A DNA stretch of 64,000 nt from Okeania sp. KiyG1 (lineage in GTDB: Bacteria; Cyanobacteriota; Cyanobacteriia; Cyanobacteriales; Microcoleaceae), in contig NZ_BLZO01000117.1 in the NCBI RefSeq assembly GCF_014132355.1, positions 1 through 64,000 on the forward strand. Direction: 5' to 3'. Position 1 is the stretch's first letter. Every line of letters starts with the position of its first letter. The notes beneath the pieces were generated by a model, which was given only the letters and a program-made list of their open reading frames with translations, was not told the origin of the DNA and searched no databases. Shown here piece by piece: positions 8,600 through 17,746 of the stretch. The translations under genes and the position numbers were made by a program.

Positions 8600-8960
8600 T
8601 TTTATTCCCTCTTCCTTCTTCCCTCTTCCCTCCGACTTTTAAATTTTGAATTATTCCCTCTAACTTTTGACTTTTGACTTTTGACTTTTAAATTTTGAAT
8701 TATTCCCTCTAACTTTTGACTTTTGACTTTTGACTTTTGACTTTTAAATTTTGAATTATTCCCTCTAACTTTTGACTTTTGACTTTTGACTTTTAAATTT
8801 TGAATTATTCCCTCTAACTTTTGACTTTTGACTTTTAAATTTTGAATTATTCCCTCTAACTTTTGACTTTTGACTTTTGACTTTTAAATTTTGAATTATT
8901 CCCTCTAACTTTTGACTTTTGACTTTTGACTTTTAAATTTTGAATTATTCCTTCTTCCTT
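8600..8960. repeat. Higher-order heptamer array, units 42/49/56 bp
   Basis: Seven occurrences of ATTATTCCCTC (the last reads CCTTC) at 8650, 8699, 8755, 8804, 8846, 8895 and 8944. Intervals are 49, 56, 49, 42, 49 and 49, all multiples of seven, because the number of TGACTTT heptamers per unit varies from 2 to 4. Confidence 0.85.
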
Positions 8961-8962
8961 CT

Positions 8963-10474
8963 TTAAAAATCAAAATAAATATAAGGCAAACCCTCCGGTG
9001 CCAACAACCAAACAGTAAACAAAAATACAGGCACTAACAAAACTTTCAACTGCCAATTTAACTGTAACTTCAGACCACGATGAAACCAATAATTAATCCC
9101 CATTGCCACCACAACTCCACAAATTAACCATACCAACTGCAACCTTTCTAAACCCATCGCCTCCAAATAAACCTTATCCACAAATTGAACATCAGCATCA
9201 TAATTCCACCAATGAGAAAACACCCAAAAAGAATCCCTTAAATTCGGCAGTCGGAAAAATATCCAAGCACCAAAAACCATACTCTGAGTTAACAACCAAC
9301 TGATGAAAATTCCAGGCAAACTTTCCCATACTTTTTTCACCTTAAAATGTTGAGAAATTGCCTCTATTAATCGATGAACTACCAATGCCAAACCATGCAA
9401 AACTCCCCAAACAATAAATCCCCAAGCAGCACCATGCCAAATACCAGCAATTAACATCACAGTTAACAAATTCAAACAAGTCCGAAATAAACCTACCCTT
9501 GAACCTCCCAAAGGAAAATATAAATAGTTTCTCAACCAATCTCCCAAAGTTGTATGCCACCTTCGCCAAAATTCTGCAATACTTGTGCTGAAATAAGGAA
9601 AATCAAAATTTTGTGGCAAATTTAAACCCATTAAAAAAGCACTACCACGGGCAATATCAACATAAGCACTAAAATCCAGATAAAGTTGTAACCCATAAGC
9701 AATTGTTGCTAACCATAAATCGCCACTTCCAGCACGTTGTAAATTACTAAAACTCAGGTCTACAAAAATTCCTAAATTATCAGCTATTAAAGCTTTTTTA
9801 ACAGCCCCAGTCGCAATTAACCAAACTCCTTCAGTTATTTGCTCTAAAGTTGGTAATTTTAAAGCAGGAGTTTTCACTAAAGCTTGAGTAGTTTTTTTCC
9901 CAACCATTCCTAACTGATTTTGCAGATAATGATAACGAGTTATCGGACCAGAAATAAGTTTCGGAAAAAATAACTTATAAGATGTAAATTCTAATAAAGA
10001 AGAAGCTGATGGAGCGCCTCGATAAACATCAATTAGATAAGCAAGACATTCAAAGCAGAAAAAACTTAAACCTAATGGTGCAATTACATTACTATCAACC
10101 CAATTAGCAGTTTCTAAAATATTAGGTATATTGTAGATAATGCCAATACTATTTAATAAAAAAGGTATATATTTGAAACTTAATAAAAGTAAGATATTGC
10201 AGATTATACCTAACCACAATAATAGCAAGCGACGGCGGTTCCATTGTTTATTAGCAATACGCCAATCTTTCGGTTCCCCAATAGCTTGAGCAAGGTAAAA
10301 ATTTAATAGGGTAATTATTAATAGTAATGGAATATATTGAGGTTGAATAGTAGCGTAGAAAAATAAACTAGCAACCAAGAGGACAAACACTCGCCAAGAC
10401 TGTCGTGGCATTGACCAATAAAGTCCCAACACTATTAATAGGAATAGAGCATAGTTAAAAGAAATAAAAGTCAT
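8963..10474 (-). CDS. MBOAT-family membrane O-acyltransferase (AlgI/DltB-like)
   Basis: 503 aa polytopic membrane protein. The family moves acyl groups, commonly acetyl, onto cell-surface polysaccharides or other extracytoplasmic acceptors. The MBOAT core is clear: SFFCFECLAYLIDVYRG (about 137-153), LYLDFSAYVDIARG (265-277), FWRRWHTTLGDWLRNYL with H307, and GIWHGAAW with the catalytic H347. Length and order match the AlgI group. No AlgJ/AlgX-like or other acetylation partner is adjacent, so the acceptor is unknown. The 3' end lies directly against the heptamer array. ATG start at 10474. Confidence 0.9.
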   Translation of the reverse strand: MTFISFNYALFLLIVLGLYWSMPRQSWRVFVLLVASLFFYATIQPQYIPLLLIITLLNFYLAQAIGEPKDWRIANKQWNRRRLLLLWLGIICNILLLLSFKYIPFLLNSIGIIYNIPNILETANWVDSNVIAPLGLSFFCFECLAYLIDVYRGAPSASSLLEFTSYKLFFPKLISGPITRYHYLQNQLGMVGKKTTQALVKTPALKLPTLEQITEGVWLIATGAVKKALIADNLGIFVDLSFSNLQRAGSGDLWLATIAYGLQLYLDFSAYVDIARGSAFLMGLNLPQNFDFPYFSTSIAEFWRRWHTTLGDWLRNYLYFPLGGSRVGLFRTCLNLLTVMLIAGIWHGAAWGFIVWGVLHGLALVVHRLIEAISQHFKVKKVWESLPGIFISWLLTQSMVFGAWIFFRLPNLRDSFWVFSHWWNYDADVQFVDKVYLEAMGLERLQLVWLICGVVVAMGINYWFHRGLKLQLNWQLKVLLVPVFLFTVWLLAPEGLPYIYFDF

Positions 10475-11076
10475 ACCGTTTCACGGAAGTCAAAATTTAA
10501 AAGTCAAAAGTCATGCATTCAAAAGTTAAAAGTAAGATTTTATAGGTTTATAGCCTCAAAACTTTTACCCTAAAGTAATTTCAGGAAATTATTTACCTAT
10601 GCAGTTTGAAACCATTTGTAACATTGTTATTTAAAATTGGTATTATCAGTTATTCTTTATCAAAATAATTGGGTCGCGCAACCCCCCCTTTTCCGGCGAA
10701 ATGTTTTTGGAGGCAAGATCAAATCCCCATTACAAAAACAACTTCTGTACGTCGCCCTACCGATGGCTCCCCTCTATCTAACTTCTGACTTCTAACTTCT
10801 GACTTCTGACTTCGTTGACAGTACCTCCAGTCATCTCATTACTTAAATTATGACTTTTGATTTACTTTAATTCTTACTTTTGAGGGACAATTTTTCCTCC
10901 TACCTCCTCTATCAATTCCCATTTATTCTAACTCCTGACTCCTACCTCCTCTGTAGTTCCCATTTTTCCTGACTCCTGACTCCTGACTCTTGACTCCTGA
11001 CTTAATAAAAAAAAATCCAAAAGTACTTGTCAAAATTATATTTAGTCTGCTAGTATAGTTAAGCAGTGAAAAAAAA
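10475..11076. repeat. Gap with family E repeat and TGACTTC/TGACTCC heptamers
   Basis: Reverse family E copy at about 10655-10760 (GGGTCGCGCAACCCC, TTTCGGCGAAAT-like stem, ATCCCCATTAC). ACTTCTG heptamers follow at 10786-10815 and CTCCTGA heptamers at 10925-11002. Nothing coding. Confidence 0.6.
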
Positions 11077-11149
<73 letters not shown>

Positions 11150-11870
11150 TTCGCCCTTGCATAAATGCAGGATAATTTTAATAGTTTTGTGGAAGTGGAA
11201 TGGGGATCTTGCCTGTTCCTTATATTTTTGGGCAGGTAGGATATCCACTCCACTTATATTCGTCCCGCCCCTCAGTAATGTCTGGCATTCTAACCCCTAT
11301 TATTCCTTTATAGTCCTACGCATTAAGGTGTTTGACATTTCTCAACCCTGTTAGCGGAGCATTTGAGCACCGAAAACCCTTTAACAGTTTACTATTCCCT
11401 ATTCCCTATTCCCTATTCCTTTAAATTAAAACACAAAAAAAAGTCATAAATAAGAAGATTAAACGTCTTACTTATAAATCGACTTGACTTACAAGAATGG
11501 ACTTACATAGCTAACTTTAGATACTGCCTGTGGCCTAAAGTAGGCCGTGTCCAGGAATAGTAGCTCTGCTTCATTAATTGATAATTGATAATGGATAACG
11601 GATAATTACCTCTGGTTAAAACCGTAACGGAATTGAATATCAGGAAATATTATTTCTTCTCTTGGTCCATTGGATATGGCGAGGAGACCCGCTCTTATCA
11701 GAGCCACTCCGAACGGCGCTATCCCTCCACCGCTTTTTTCCCCTTAAAAGGGGAGGCTTTAAACCAGAATTATTTAATTATTAATTATTAATTATTAATT
11801 ATTCGGTAAGTCCTTACGAAAGTTTCTTGTGGTTTTGTCTTTAGTTCAACAATAAAGATAAAGGTAGATT
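11150..11870. repeat. Gap with GGGAATA-type heptamers and family B copy 2
   Basis: TTCCCTA heptamers lie at about 11390-11420. Family B copy 2 is at 11606-11808, with an expanded hairpin loop (GAGACCCGCTCTTATCAGAG), and ends in AATTATT heptamers plus TCGGTAAG. No gene seen. Confidence 0.65.
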
Positions 11871-12290
11871 ATGTTTCTAGAAAAGCTTAAACAGTGGTCT
11901 CAAAAAGTTCTAGTTGGATTAATAGTAGCGTTTCTCCTGAGTATGACGTTTCCTTCACAAGTTTTCGCTGCTAATGTCTTGCAAAAACCAATTATAGAAT
12001 TAACTAATGCAGAGTTTTCTAGACCTAGTCAAGCTAATAGTTATTATCCAGCAAACGTGCCTCCAACCCATATTCATCTAGGCGTACCTACTCAATATCA
12101 AGGTCAAGTAGCTCGTCCGGGTAATGTGTTTGTTACTTTTATTAGTATCAAAGTAAACGATATACCACAAGGAAATCTCACACGTTGTTCAAGTGGTTAT
12201 TTTGATTCAAATACCTTTCCAAATACCACTCCACAAGAGTTTAAAAATGTTTTAGATAGTCTTGATTTGTTAGTGAGTGGATGCAGATAA
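11871..12290 (+). CDS. Small exported protein, unknown function
   Basis: 139 aa. The N-terminus is a classical signal peptide: basic n-region MFLEKLKQWSQKVL, hydrophobic core VGLIVAFLLSMTF, and likely cleavage after QVFA-A near residue 33. The mature protein is about 105 aa, polar, with two Cys (in TRCSSGYF and the C-terminal VSGCR) that could form a disulfide. No family recognised. It starts with ATG 8 nt after an AAAGGTAG-like site. It lies just upstream of the sigma-factor island; another small exported protein lies downstream of that gene. Confidence 0.65.
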   Translation: MFLEKLKQWSQKVLVGLIVAFLLSMTFPSQVFAANVLQKPIIELTNAEFSRPSQANSYYPANVPPTHIHLGVPTQYQGQVARPGNVFVTFISIKVNDIPQGNLTRCSSGYFDSNTFPNTTPQEFKNVLDSLDLLVSGCR

Positions 12291-12320
12291 ACGAATAATT
12301 TTCCTTGGGATCGGTTGGTA

Positions 12321-12430
12321 ACTGGGCGATCGCCCTCTCTCATACCTCTTGTAACTCAACCCTGGGTACTCCAATTCTGACTAAAATTCACCAGTGGCGA
12401 GCATATTCATCAATGCGACTCGCTGTCATG
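12321..12430. repeat. Family P repeat, copy 1 (upstream of the sigma island)
   Basis: About 105 bp ending AATGCGACTCGC, with GGGCGATCGCCC near its start. Two further copies in the same orientation lie downstream of the sigma gene at 15185-15292 and 15318-15425. Confidence 0.65.
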
Positions 12431-12687
12431 TTTTGCTGGCAAATTTAAGAATGTTTATCAAAAATTTTATAGCAAATCACGATTAATTTTGACCAAAATA
12501 AATGCTCAAACTTAATCAGGGATTATTTTTTACTTTTGACTAGGGCAAAGTAAATATTAAAAATAATTATCTTTATTTATAAAAAAATACTTAAGCACTT
12601 GACGTTGACATCACGGTAGCTATCCGGTCGTGTTGCAGCAAAATTAAAACACTTAAAACACTTTAAATACCCCAAATTAATTAATCT

Positions 12688-14160
12688 ATGGTTCATCTCA
12701 AGGCCGAGGAAAAAGGGAAATTAACAAACCCGAACCCTGGTGGTGACACTACTGAAGAAGCAGGAAGTATGGCTATGTTAGCAACCTTGACTCCCGCTCC
12801 TGTGGCAGCCACTCCAGGAAAAGGCAGAAATCCTCATAAATTGGAGAAAGACGATATAGAAAAGGAGTTTTGGCAGGTATGGTGCGAGCATCGAGACCGA
12901 CTTTATCGCTGCTGTCTGAGGTTGATGAAGTGTAACCATTCAGATGCAGAGGATGCTCTGAGTGAGGCCATGCTGAAAGCATTGAATATGGTGCGCAAGT
13001 TCGCGGGGAAAATTGCTAATTTGCCAGCTTGGTTGATGACTCTGACTCGCAATTTATGTCTGGATCTCATCCGGAAACGTTATCGGGGAGCCGTGGGTGT
13101 TGATGATATAGAGTGGGTTGGTGATAGTGGAGAAATGGGGGTAGCGTCGGCAGTGGAGTTGCCGGAGCAGGTTTTGGAGAAGAATGAGAGGTCAGTGGTG
13201 ATTCGACGGGCGATCGCTTCTTTGCCCGAACGGATGCGGGAAACTTTTATTTTACATTTTTATGAAGAGCTTTCTTATCAGGAAATTGTCGAGCGGCAAG
13301 GAATTTCAATAGATTGTGTTTACAAGCGCATTTCCCAAGCACGGAAAAAGTTGAAGGAGAAGTTGAGCGACTATTTTATCATGTCCCAGGTGGAGGCAGG
13401 AAAAATATCGCAGTCTCTACCCAAGAAAGAGGAAAGACCGTTGAGAAGGTCCCATGAAGTTTTGAAAGAGAATGAGATGGCGGTGGTAAGGAGGGAAACA
13501 GAGGAAGCTTTTGTGGAAGCGGTGGAAAAACTAGAGATGGTGGAGAGTCCGGTGGAGTCCCGGGAACGGGTTGAGGTTATGATACCGGATGCGGTGAGAG
13601 TATCGGCAGGAGTTGATGTGGATGTAGCGGAATGTTTGGAGTCTGTTGAGGTAGTAGGAGAGGATATTTCTGATGTTGCTAGGGTTTGTGGAGAGAAGGA
13701 GCTACGGCCGATATTGCCAGGAGTGTTGTCTCCTTCTACTATGGAATTGACTTGGAGGAGGGATGTTTGGGAGAACGCCCCATTATCTGAGTGGGGGCGG
13801 GAGATGTTGGCGACGTGTTTAATTGGAGAGGTTATCGATCCAGAAAACAGTTTTGGGCACAAGGGTTCTGTGGGTAATTGGTGTAGACGGTCAGGAGGGA
13901 GGCTTTGTTCTATTCTTGACATGGTGGGTGTTGTCATTAGAAGATTTTTTGATGTTCCAGATAGCTCAAGGTCTTTTCCTCGGTTCCAGGTTAAGGGGAA
14001 CAGGAACGGTGAACGGTGGCGATGGGTGATGGGGGCTAGATTGGTGGAGATGGTGGGGGCGATCGGCTTAAAACTGGCAATGCAGGCAGAATTGCTTCTG
14101 TTGAAAGTATGCGATTTCGTTGATTGTGGTAGTTTTGTAGCGAACTTTGATACGGGATGA
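12688..14160 (+). CDS. ECF-like sigma-70 family factor with long C-terminal extension
   Basis: 490 aa. Residues 1-55 are low-complexity. Sigma region 2 spans about 62-145 (EFWQVWCEHRDRLYRCCLRL ... DAEDALSEAMLKAL ... LPAWLMTLTRNLCLDLIRKR). Region 4 spans about 170-232 (IRRAIASLPERMRETFILHF, then LSYQEIVERQGISIDCVYKR). The remaining ~260 residues match nothing I recognise: first acidic and Val/Glu-rich, then WRRDVW, PLSEWGREM and a Cys-containing C-terminal part with hydrophobic helices. Such a tail could be a sensory or anti-sigma-like domain, which is inference. The DNA is visibly more GC-rich than its neighbours. ATG start at 12688 with a weak ribosome site. No adjacent anti-sigma gene is evident. 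Confidence 0.75.
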   Translation: MVHLKAEEKGKLTNPNPGGDTTEEAGSMAMLATLTPAPVAATPGKGRNPHKLEKDDIEKEFWQVWCEHRDRLYRCCLRLMKCNHSDAEDALSEAMLKALNMVRKFAGKIANLPAWLMTLTRNLCLDLIRKRYRGAVGVDDIEWVGDSGEMGVASAVELPEQVLEKNERSVVIRRAIASLPERMRETFILHFYEELSYQEIVERQGISIDCVYKRISQARKKLKEKLSDYFIMSQVEAGKISQSLPKKEERPLRRSHEVLKENEMAVVRRETEEAFVEAVEKLEMVESPVESRERVEVMIPDAVRVSAGVDVDVAECLESVEVVGEDISDVARVCGEKELRPILPGVLSPSTMELTWRRDVWENAPLSEWGREMLATCLIGEVIDPENSFGHKGSVGNWCRRSGGRLCSILDMVGVVIRRFFDVPDSSRSFPRFQVKGNRNGERWRWVMGARLVEMVGAIGLKLAMQAELLLLKVCDFVDCGSFVANFDTG

Positions 14161-14570
14161 GAGGTGGGGCGGTTGCCGTTTGATGATCACTCTATAAATC
14201 CCCCCCACGGGAAGGAATGGGACGTTCGTGATACCGTTGGGGCATGGGAGGGCAATGGCAGAAGGAAAGAAAAAGGAATAGTGGCCGAGGCATGAGGAAG
14301 GAAAAAAGCCCAATGTAAGTACCTGGTTCCCCGAACCCGGTAGCACGGACCCAGATAGGCAGAGTCGAGAGTGGACCAAAAAAAATGTAGACCGAGAGTA
14401 ATGTGTGAGCGAAGGATGTATGGGAGAGAGGGCAGAAGAAAAATGGAATGCCGTTGGGCAAAAGCATGGTGCCTATGAGTGCGAGACATAATCGCAGTAG
14501 TTATATGCGTCAGAAAAAGAAGACAAAAAACGTCTTAACAAGTAGATAAAGATGCGCTTGGAGGCGAAAA
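14161..14570. other. Purine-rich gap, no gene supported
   Basis: G/A-rich stretch of the same raised GC content as the sigma gene. Open frames on the minus strand have no ribosome site or family resemblance. A GATACGGGATGAGAGG-like motif at its start recurs at about 15522-15535. GGAGG at 14560-14564 serves the next gene. Confidence 0.5.
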
Positions 14571-15011
14571 ATGAAGATAGTTAGATCGTTAGTTTGCTTT
14601 GCAATTTCAATTACTTTGTTGATATCATTGTATGTCCCTGATGCCAAGGCTTTTTCGGTAAGGGAGCTTTTGCCTAATGGTACAATTAATTGCGATAGGT
14701 CGGGAAAGTTGTTCGAGAAAAGGCCATACAATCACTTTCACTTCCAGCGGAAGAATAAAAGAGATGATGATATTGTAGTCACAGTGAACTGTGCTAGTTT
14801 TATCGGCTCTCGTGCGCTCCCTACATTCCCTGTGAGTATTACCATTGATGACAATAAGGTATATGAGTTATTCCTAGAGGAAGAGGAGATAGGCGAAGAC
14901 CACCTGTTATTATGCGATGCGGGTGCGTTCTATTATGGAACAGATAACCCAGCACCGGTGAAATATAGTGCGACCAGAGAAAACGAACACGAACATGATC
15001 ATGGAGTGTAG
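14571..15011 (+). CDS. Small exported protein, His/Glu-rich tail
   Basis: 146 aa with an N-terminal signal peptide (MKIVRSL, then CFAISITLLISLYV, likely cleavage after AKA near residue 27). The mature part is charged and ends in a His/Glu-rich tail, ENEHEHDHG, that could bind metal. Three Cys remain in the mature chain (INCDRSG, VNCASF, LLCDAG). No family recognised. It is preceded by GGAGG 6 nt before the ATG, the best ribosome site in the region. Placed 410 bp after the sigma gene on the same strand and with similar composition, it is a candidate member of the same island or regulon (inference). Confidence 0.68.
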   Translation: MKIVRSLVCFAISITLLISLYVPDAKAFSVRELLPNGTINCDRSGKLFEKRPYNHFHFQRKNKRDDDIVVTVNCASFIGSRALPTFPVSITIDDNKVYELFLEEEEIGEDHLLLCDAGAFYYGTDNPAPVKYSATRENEHEHDHGV

Positions 15012-15184
15012 GTGGTAATAGAACCAGCTTCCATGTTGTGGGAAAAATAATCTAAAGCACTCAACAAATCTCTAGGACCGAGTCAGCAAGGGCGGTCGCA
15101 AACAAGAAAGGGATGAGCCGTGAAGAGTGTAGAACAAGGGTCATTGATAGGTGGGCTCGTCAAAACCCCGATCTGGTGTGGTAA

Positions 15185-15425
15185 CGGGGCGGTTGCTCCC
15201 TCCCCTACCTCTGCTTACTAAACTCTCTGAACACCACTACGTTTCCCAAATCGACCAACGGCGATCTCATTCCTCAATGCGACTCGCCGTGGAGAGATGA
15301 AAAAGGTGAGTAGCTAGGATGGAAATCCATCGCTCTCTCCCCAACCTCTCCTAACTCAACTCTCGAAACTCCACTCCTAACCCAAATCAACCAACGGCGA
15401 GCGTATTCCTCAATGCGACTCGCCT
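15185..15425. repeat. Family P repeat, copies 2 and 3
   Basis: Copies at 15185-15292 and 15318-15425 share AACCAACGGCGA, ATTCCTCAATGCGACTCGCC and an upstream CTCTCTCC block with copy 1 at 12321. Read on the minus strand, copy 3 is fully open (starts ASRIEEYARRWLIWVRSG) while copies 1 and 2 contain stops, suggesting decayed coding sequence. TTATCAG heptamers follow at 15431-15468. Confidence 0.65.
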
Positions 15426-15558
15426 ATTTCAGTTATCAGTTATCAGTTATCAGTTATCAGTTATCAGCACCGATATCCCAAAAAATCTTTATTTCACACA
15501 GTAAGTAATGTTAGCGAGTTCGACACGGGATGAGACAATGAGCGATCACCTCACTCAA

Positions 15559-16476
15559 TTAAGACCTCAAACGTTCCTGTAACCAACTTTCTAAATCTAC
15601 CAAACTATTAAAACTTAAAAATACCTTCACCAAATCCTCCACATCTGCCAAAGGTAAACTTTCTATCTGACTACTAATCTTTTCAGAAGCCTCTCCAAAA
15701 CTTTGAGTTATTAACAGTTTTACTAGAGCGATAGTTTGATTAAGCCGTGCTTGTTCTTCTGCATAAGCTATCCGTCCTCTTTCATCTTGCATCGCTATCC
15801 CTCGGTTTTCTACTATCTCTAACTCCTCTGGACTCATATGAATAAAATTAGCAATATTTAAAGCTTGTTCTATTTCCGCAACCTCCCCTAAACTCTCTGG
15901 TATCTCATCAAAACTAGCCGCCTCTTTCAGGAAATAAATCCACTTATCTGTCAAACTCTTCAACTGTGACAAACTTTTTTTAAATTTCGGCAATTCCACA
16001 AAAATTAAACGCAATTCTTTTTCCAAGCATTTAAACTTTTTAGTTTCCTACTGAAACACAAATTTATTTATAAAATCATCAGTCTTTTTAAACAGAATAA
16101 AATCCGTAATTGTCAGAGCGATCGCCGGATTTAGTAGAGGATAATTCTCCCCTTTATCTAACTGGTTAGCATAAGCTTTAGCCAAATTGTAAGCCACCCG
16201 CTTATTAAAAGCAGTCATTCGTGCCACCTGCATTTCAATAATTACAATAGAACCATCAAATAGGACAGCTTTTATATCCAAAGTAGGGGCGAATGACCAT
16301 TCGCCTCTACCGATAATTTGACCAGGATTAAAAGGATTGACAATTGTCAAAGATTCAATTGTTTTTTCTCCATCATAAATTATTGCATTCAGAAAACTGA
16401 TTAAAATCTCTTTACTTTGCTGGGAACCAAAGATTTTTTTAAAAGCATAATCCACCTTGGGATTAATAAATTTCAT
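15559..16476 (-). pseudogene. Rpn/PD-(D/E)XK-family transposase-like nuclease, in-frame stop
   Basis: Members of this family (Rpn, recombination-promoting nuclease) are DNA endonucleases common as multiple copies in cyanobacteria. The N-terminal part has MKFINPKVDYAFKKIFG at its start and IVIIEMQVA with the E-x-Q element of the PD-(D/E)XK core. The C-terminal part has LIFVELPKFKKSL and a coiled-coil tail. One reading frame spans both halves, interrupted only by TAG at 16048-16050 (FVFQ-stop-ETKKFKCLEKEL). A 28-bp palindrome (16283-16310) adds GRGEWSFAPT-like residues in frame between two conserved blocks. Total about 305 codons, normal for the family. Confidence 0.85.
16283..16310. repeat. 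28-bp palindrome (family I) inside the Rpn gene
   Basis: Begins GTAGGGGCGAATGACC; its arms pair as GTAGGGGCGAAT/ATTCGCCTCTAC. Same design as 218-245. It is read in frame. Confidence 0.75.
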
Positions 16477-17250
16477 AGTAGTATTTTTCCCTATGCAAAT
16501 AATCAGAAACAAAGTCAAAAGTCAAAAGTCATATTTTATAGGCTCAAAACTTTGACCAAAAAATAAGGTCTCAAACCTCCCCTTGGCTGCGGCGCGAGCT
16601 ACCGCTCTACAAGAAAGGGGATGAAAAAAAATCAAGTTCAATATTTCAAGCCTCTGACTTCAGGTACTGATAACTGATAACTGATAACTGATAACTGATA
16701 ACTGATAACTGAAATGACGCTACAGTAATTTCCGGAAATTATTTCACGTCTAAAACCTTGAGTTATCAAAACCTTGACCAGAAAGATGGGGAGATCGAGA
16801 AAGATTTGACAATGACGCTTTAATGGAACATTTTTTGATACCAAATCCGAGTGGATTTGATATAATTAGGACTTACGCAGATACGCTATATATAGTACTA
16901 ATAACTATTGTCCAATAGTTACTGGACTCTATACACAGTGTCTTTGCGTAAGTCCTGATAATATACTTTGATAACTCTATAATTACTTCAATATTCAATC
17001 TCCCCTACTCCATTTTAGATGTGTCGGTCCAATATAAGAGTTTTAGGGGACATCTTAACAAAGTCAGAAGTCAGAAGTTAACCCACCCCTAACCCCTCCT
17101 GGGAGGGGAAGTAGGGGATGCGTGAACAACTCTCCAAAAATATTGCACCTTAAAAGGCGGGGTTGCGGGGCCCATATTATTTTGATAAGTTTTGATTCTG
17201 ATTGGACTTTTTGTTTGAGTTATTCTCTAGATTGTTCGGTGAAGTGAAAA
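16477..17250. repeat. Gap with heptamers, family F MITE and family E repeat
   Basis: TGATAAC-type heptamers at about 16664-16712, family F (16867-16957), and family E with a CCCACCCC block (17085-17200). No gene seen. Confidence 0.6.
16867..16957. repeat. Family F MITE, terminal inverted repeats TAGGACTTACGCA
   Basis: About 91 bp, starting TAGGACTTACGCAGATACGC and ending TTTGCGTAAGTCCTG. A second copy lies at 26293-26387. The TIR resembles those of cyanobacterial IS630/Tc1-like elements (knowledge-based comparison, not tested). Confidence 0.8.
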
Positions 17251-17556
17251 ATGCTGTGGTTAGTAATTGAACTAAATATTGTTATCTCAATTTTTTGTTT
17301 TTACCTAGCTTGGAAAATTTGGAGAGTTAGACAAATATTGCTACAAGTAGAACAAACTCTCAATTTGATAAATATTTGTACCAGTAAGGTACTTGATAAA
17401 ACACCTGAATTTTTCCAACTTCACCAGCAGAAAATAAATCAACTACGACAACTATATAAACAACTGGATTTACAAGTTCAACAGGTTAAACAAATTATAG
17501 CCATGCTGTGGTTGCTCAGAACCATTTGGCATCGTTTCTGTAGAATTTGGCGCTAG
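17251..17556 (+). CDS. Conserved cyanobacterial membrane/coiled-coil protein
   Basis: 101 aa. One N-terminal transmembrane helix (LVIELNIVISIFCFYLAWKI) is followed by a helical, Gln-rich coiled coil (about 28-85) and a basic C-terminus. Proteins of this layout usually sit next to the YtxH and coiled-coil genes found here at 19186 and 19639; in this window a TnpB element lies between them. Probably an envelope-associated structural or stress protein, function unknown. ATG start at 17251. Confidence 0.7.
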   Translation: MLWLVIELNIVISIFCFYLAWKIWRVRQILLQVEQTLNLINICTSKVLDKTPEFFQLHQQKINQLRQLYKQLDLQVQQVKQIIAMLWLLRTIWHRFCRIWR

Positions 17557-17746
17557 TGTCGCTACGCGGAAGTCAAAACTCAAAAGTTAAAAGTATTGAT
17601 TTGTAATTGTTTTTGGATTTTGTAACTGGTCTGTTATTTCCGCCATCCTGCACTAAATATATTGACACTCTCACCATCAAATCTTACCGTCAAATAAGAG
17701 CGATGATAATGGGAGTCCTCTTTCAAAAATTTAGATATGATTGATA

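Noticed and set aside
8600-8960. Possible CRISPR array
   Set aside because: Units are pure heptamer multiples with no unique spacers; no cas gene is present.
13371-13937. 188-residue open frame antisense to the sigma factor gene
   Set aside because: Composition is Ser/Thr-rich as expected from the complement of a G-rich gene; no ribosome site or family resemblance.
14068-14489. Overlapping minus-strand open frames after the sigma gene
   Set aside because: Several frames are open because the region is GC-rich and lacks stops by chance; none looks like a protein family.
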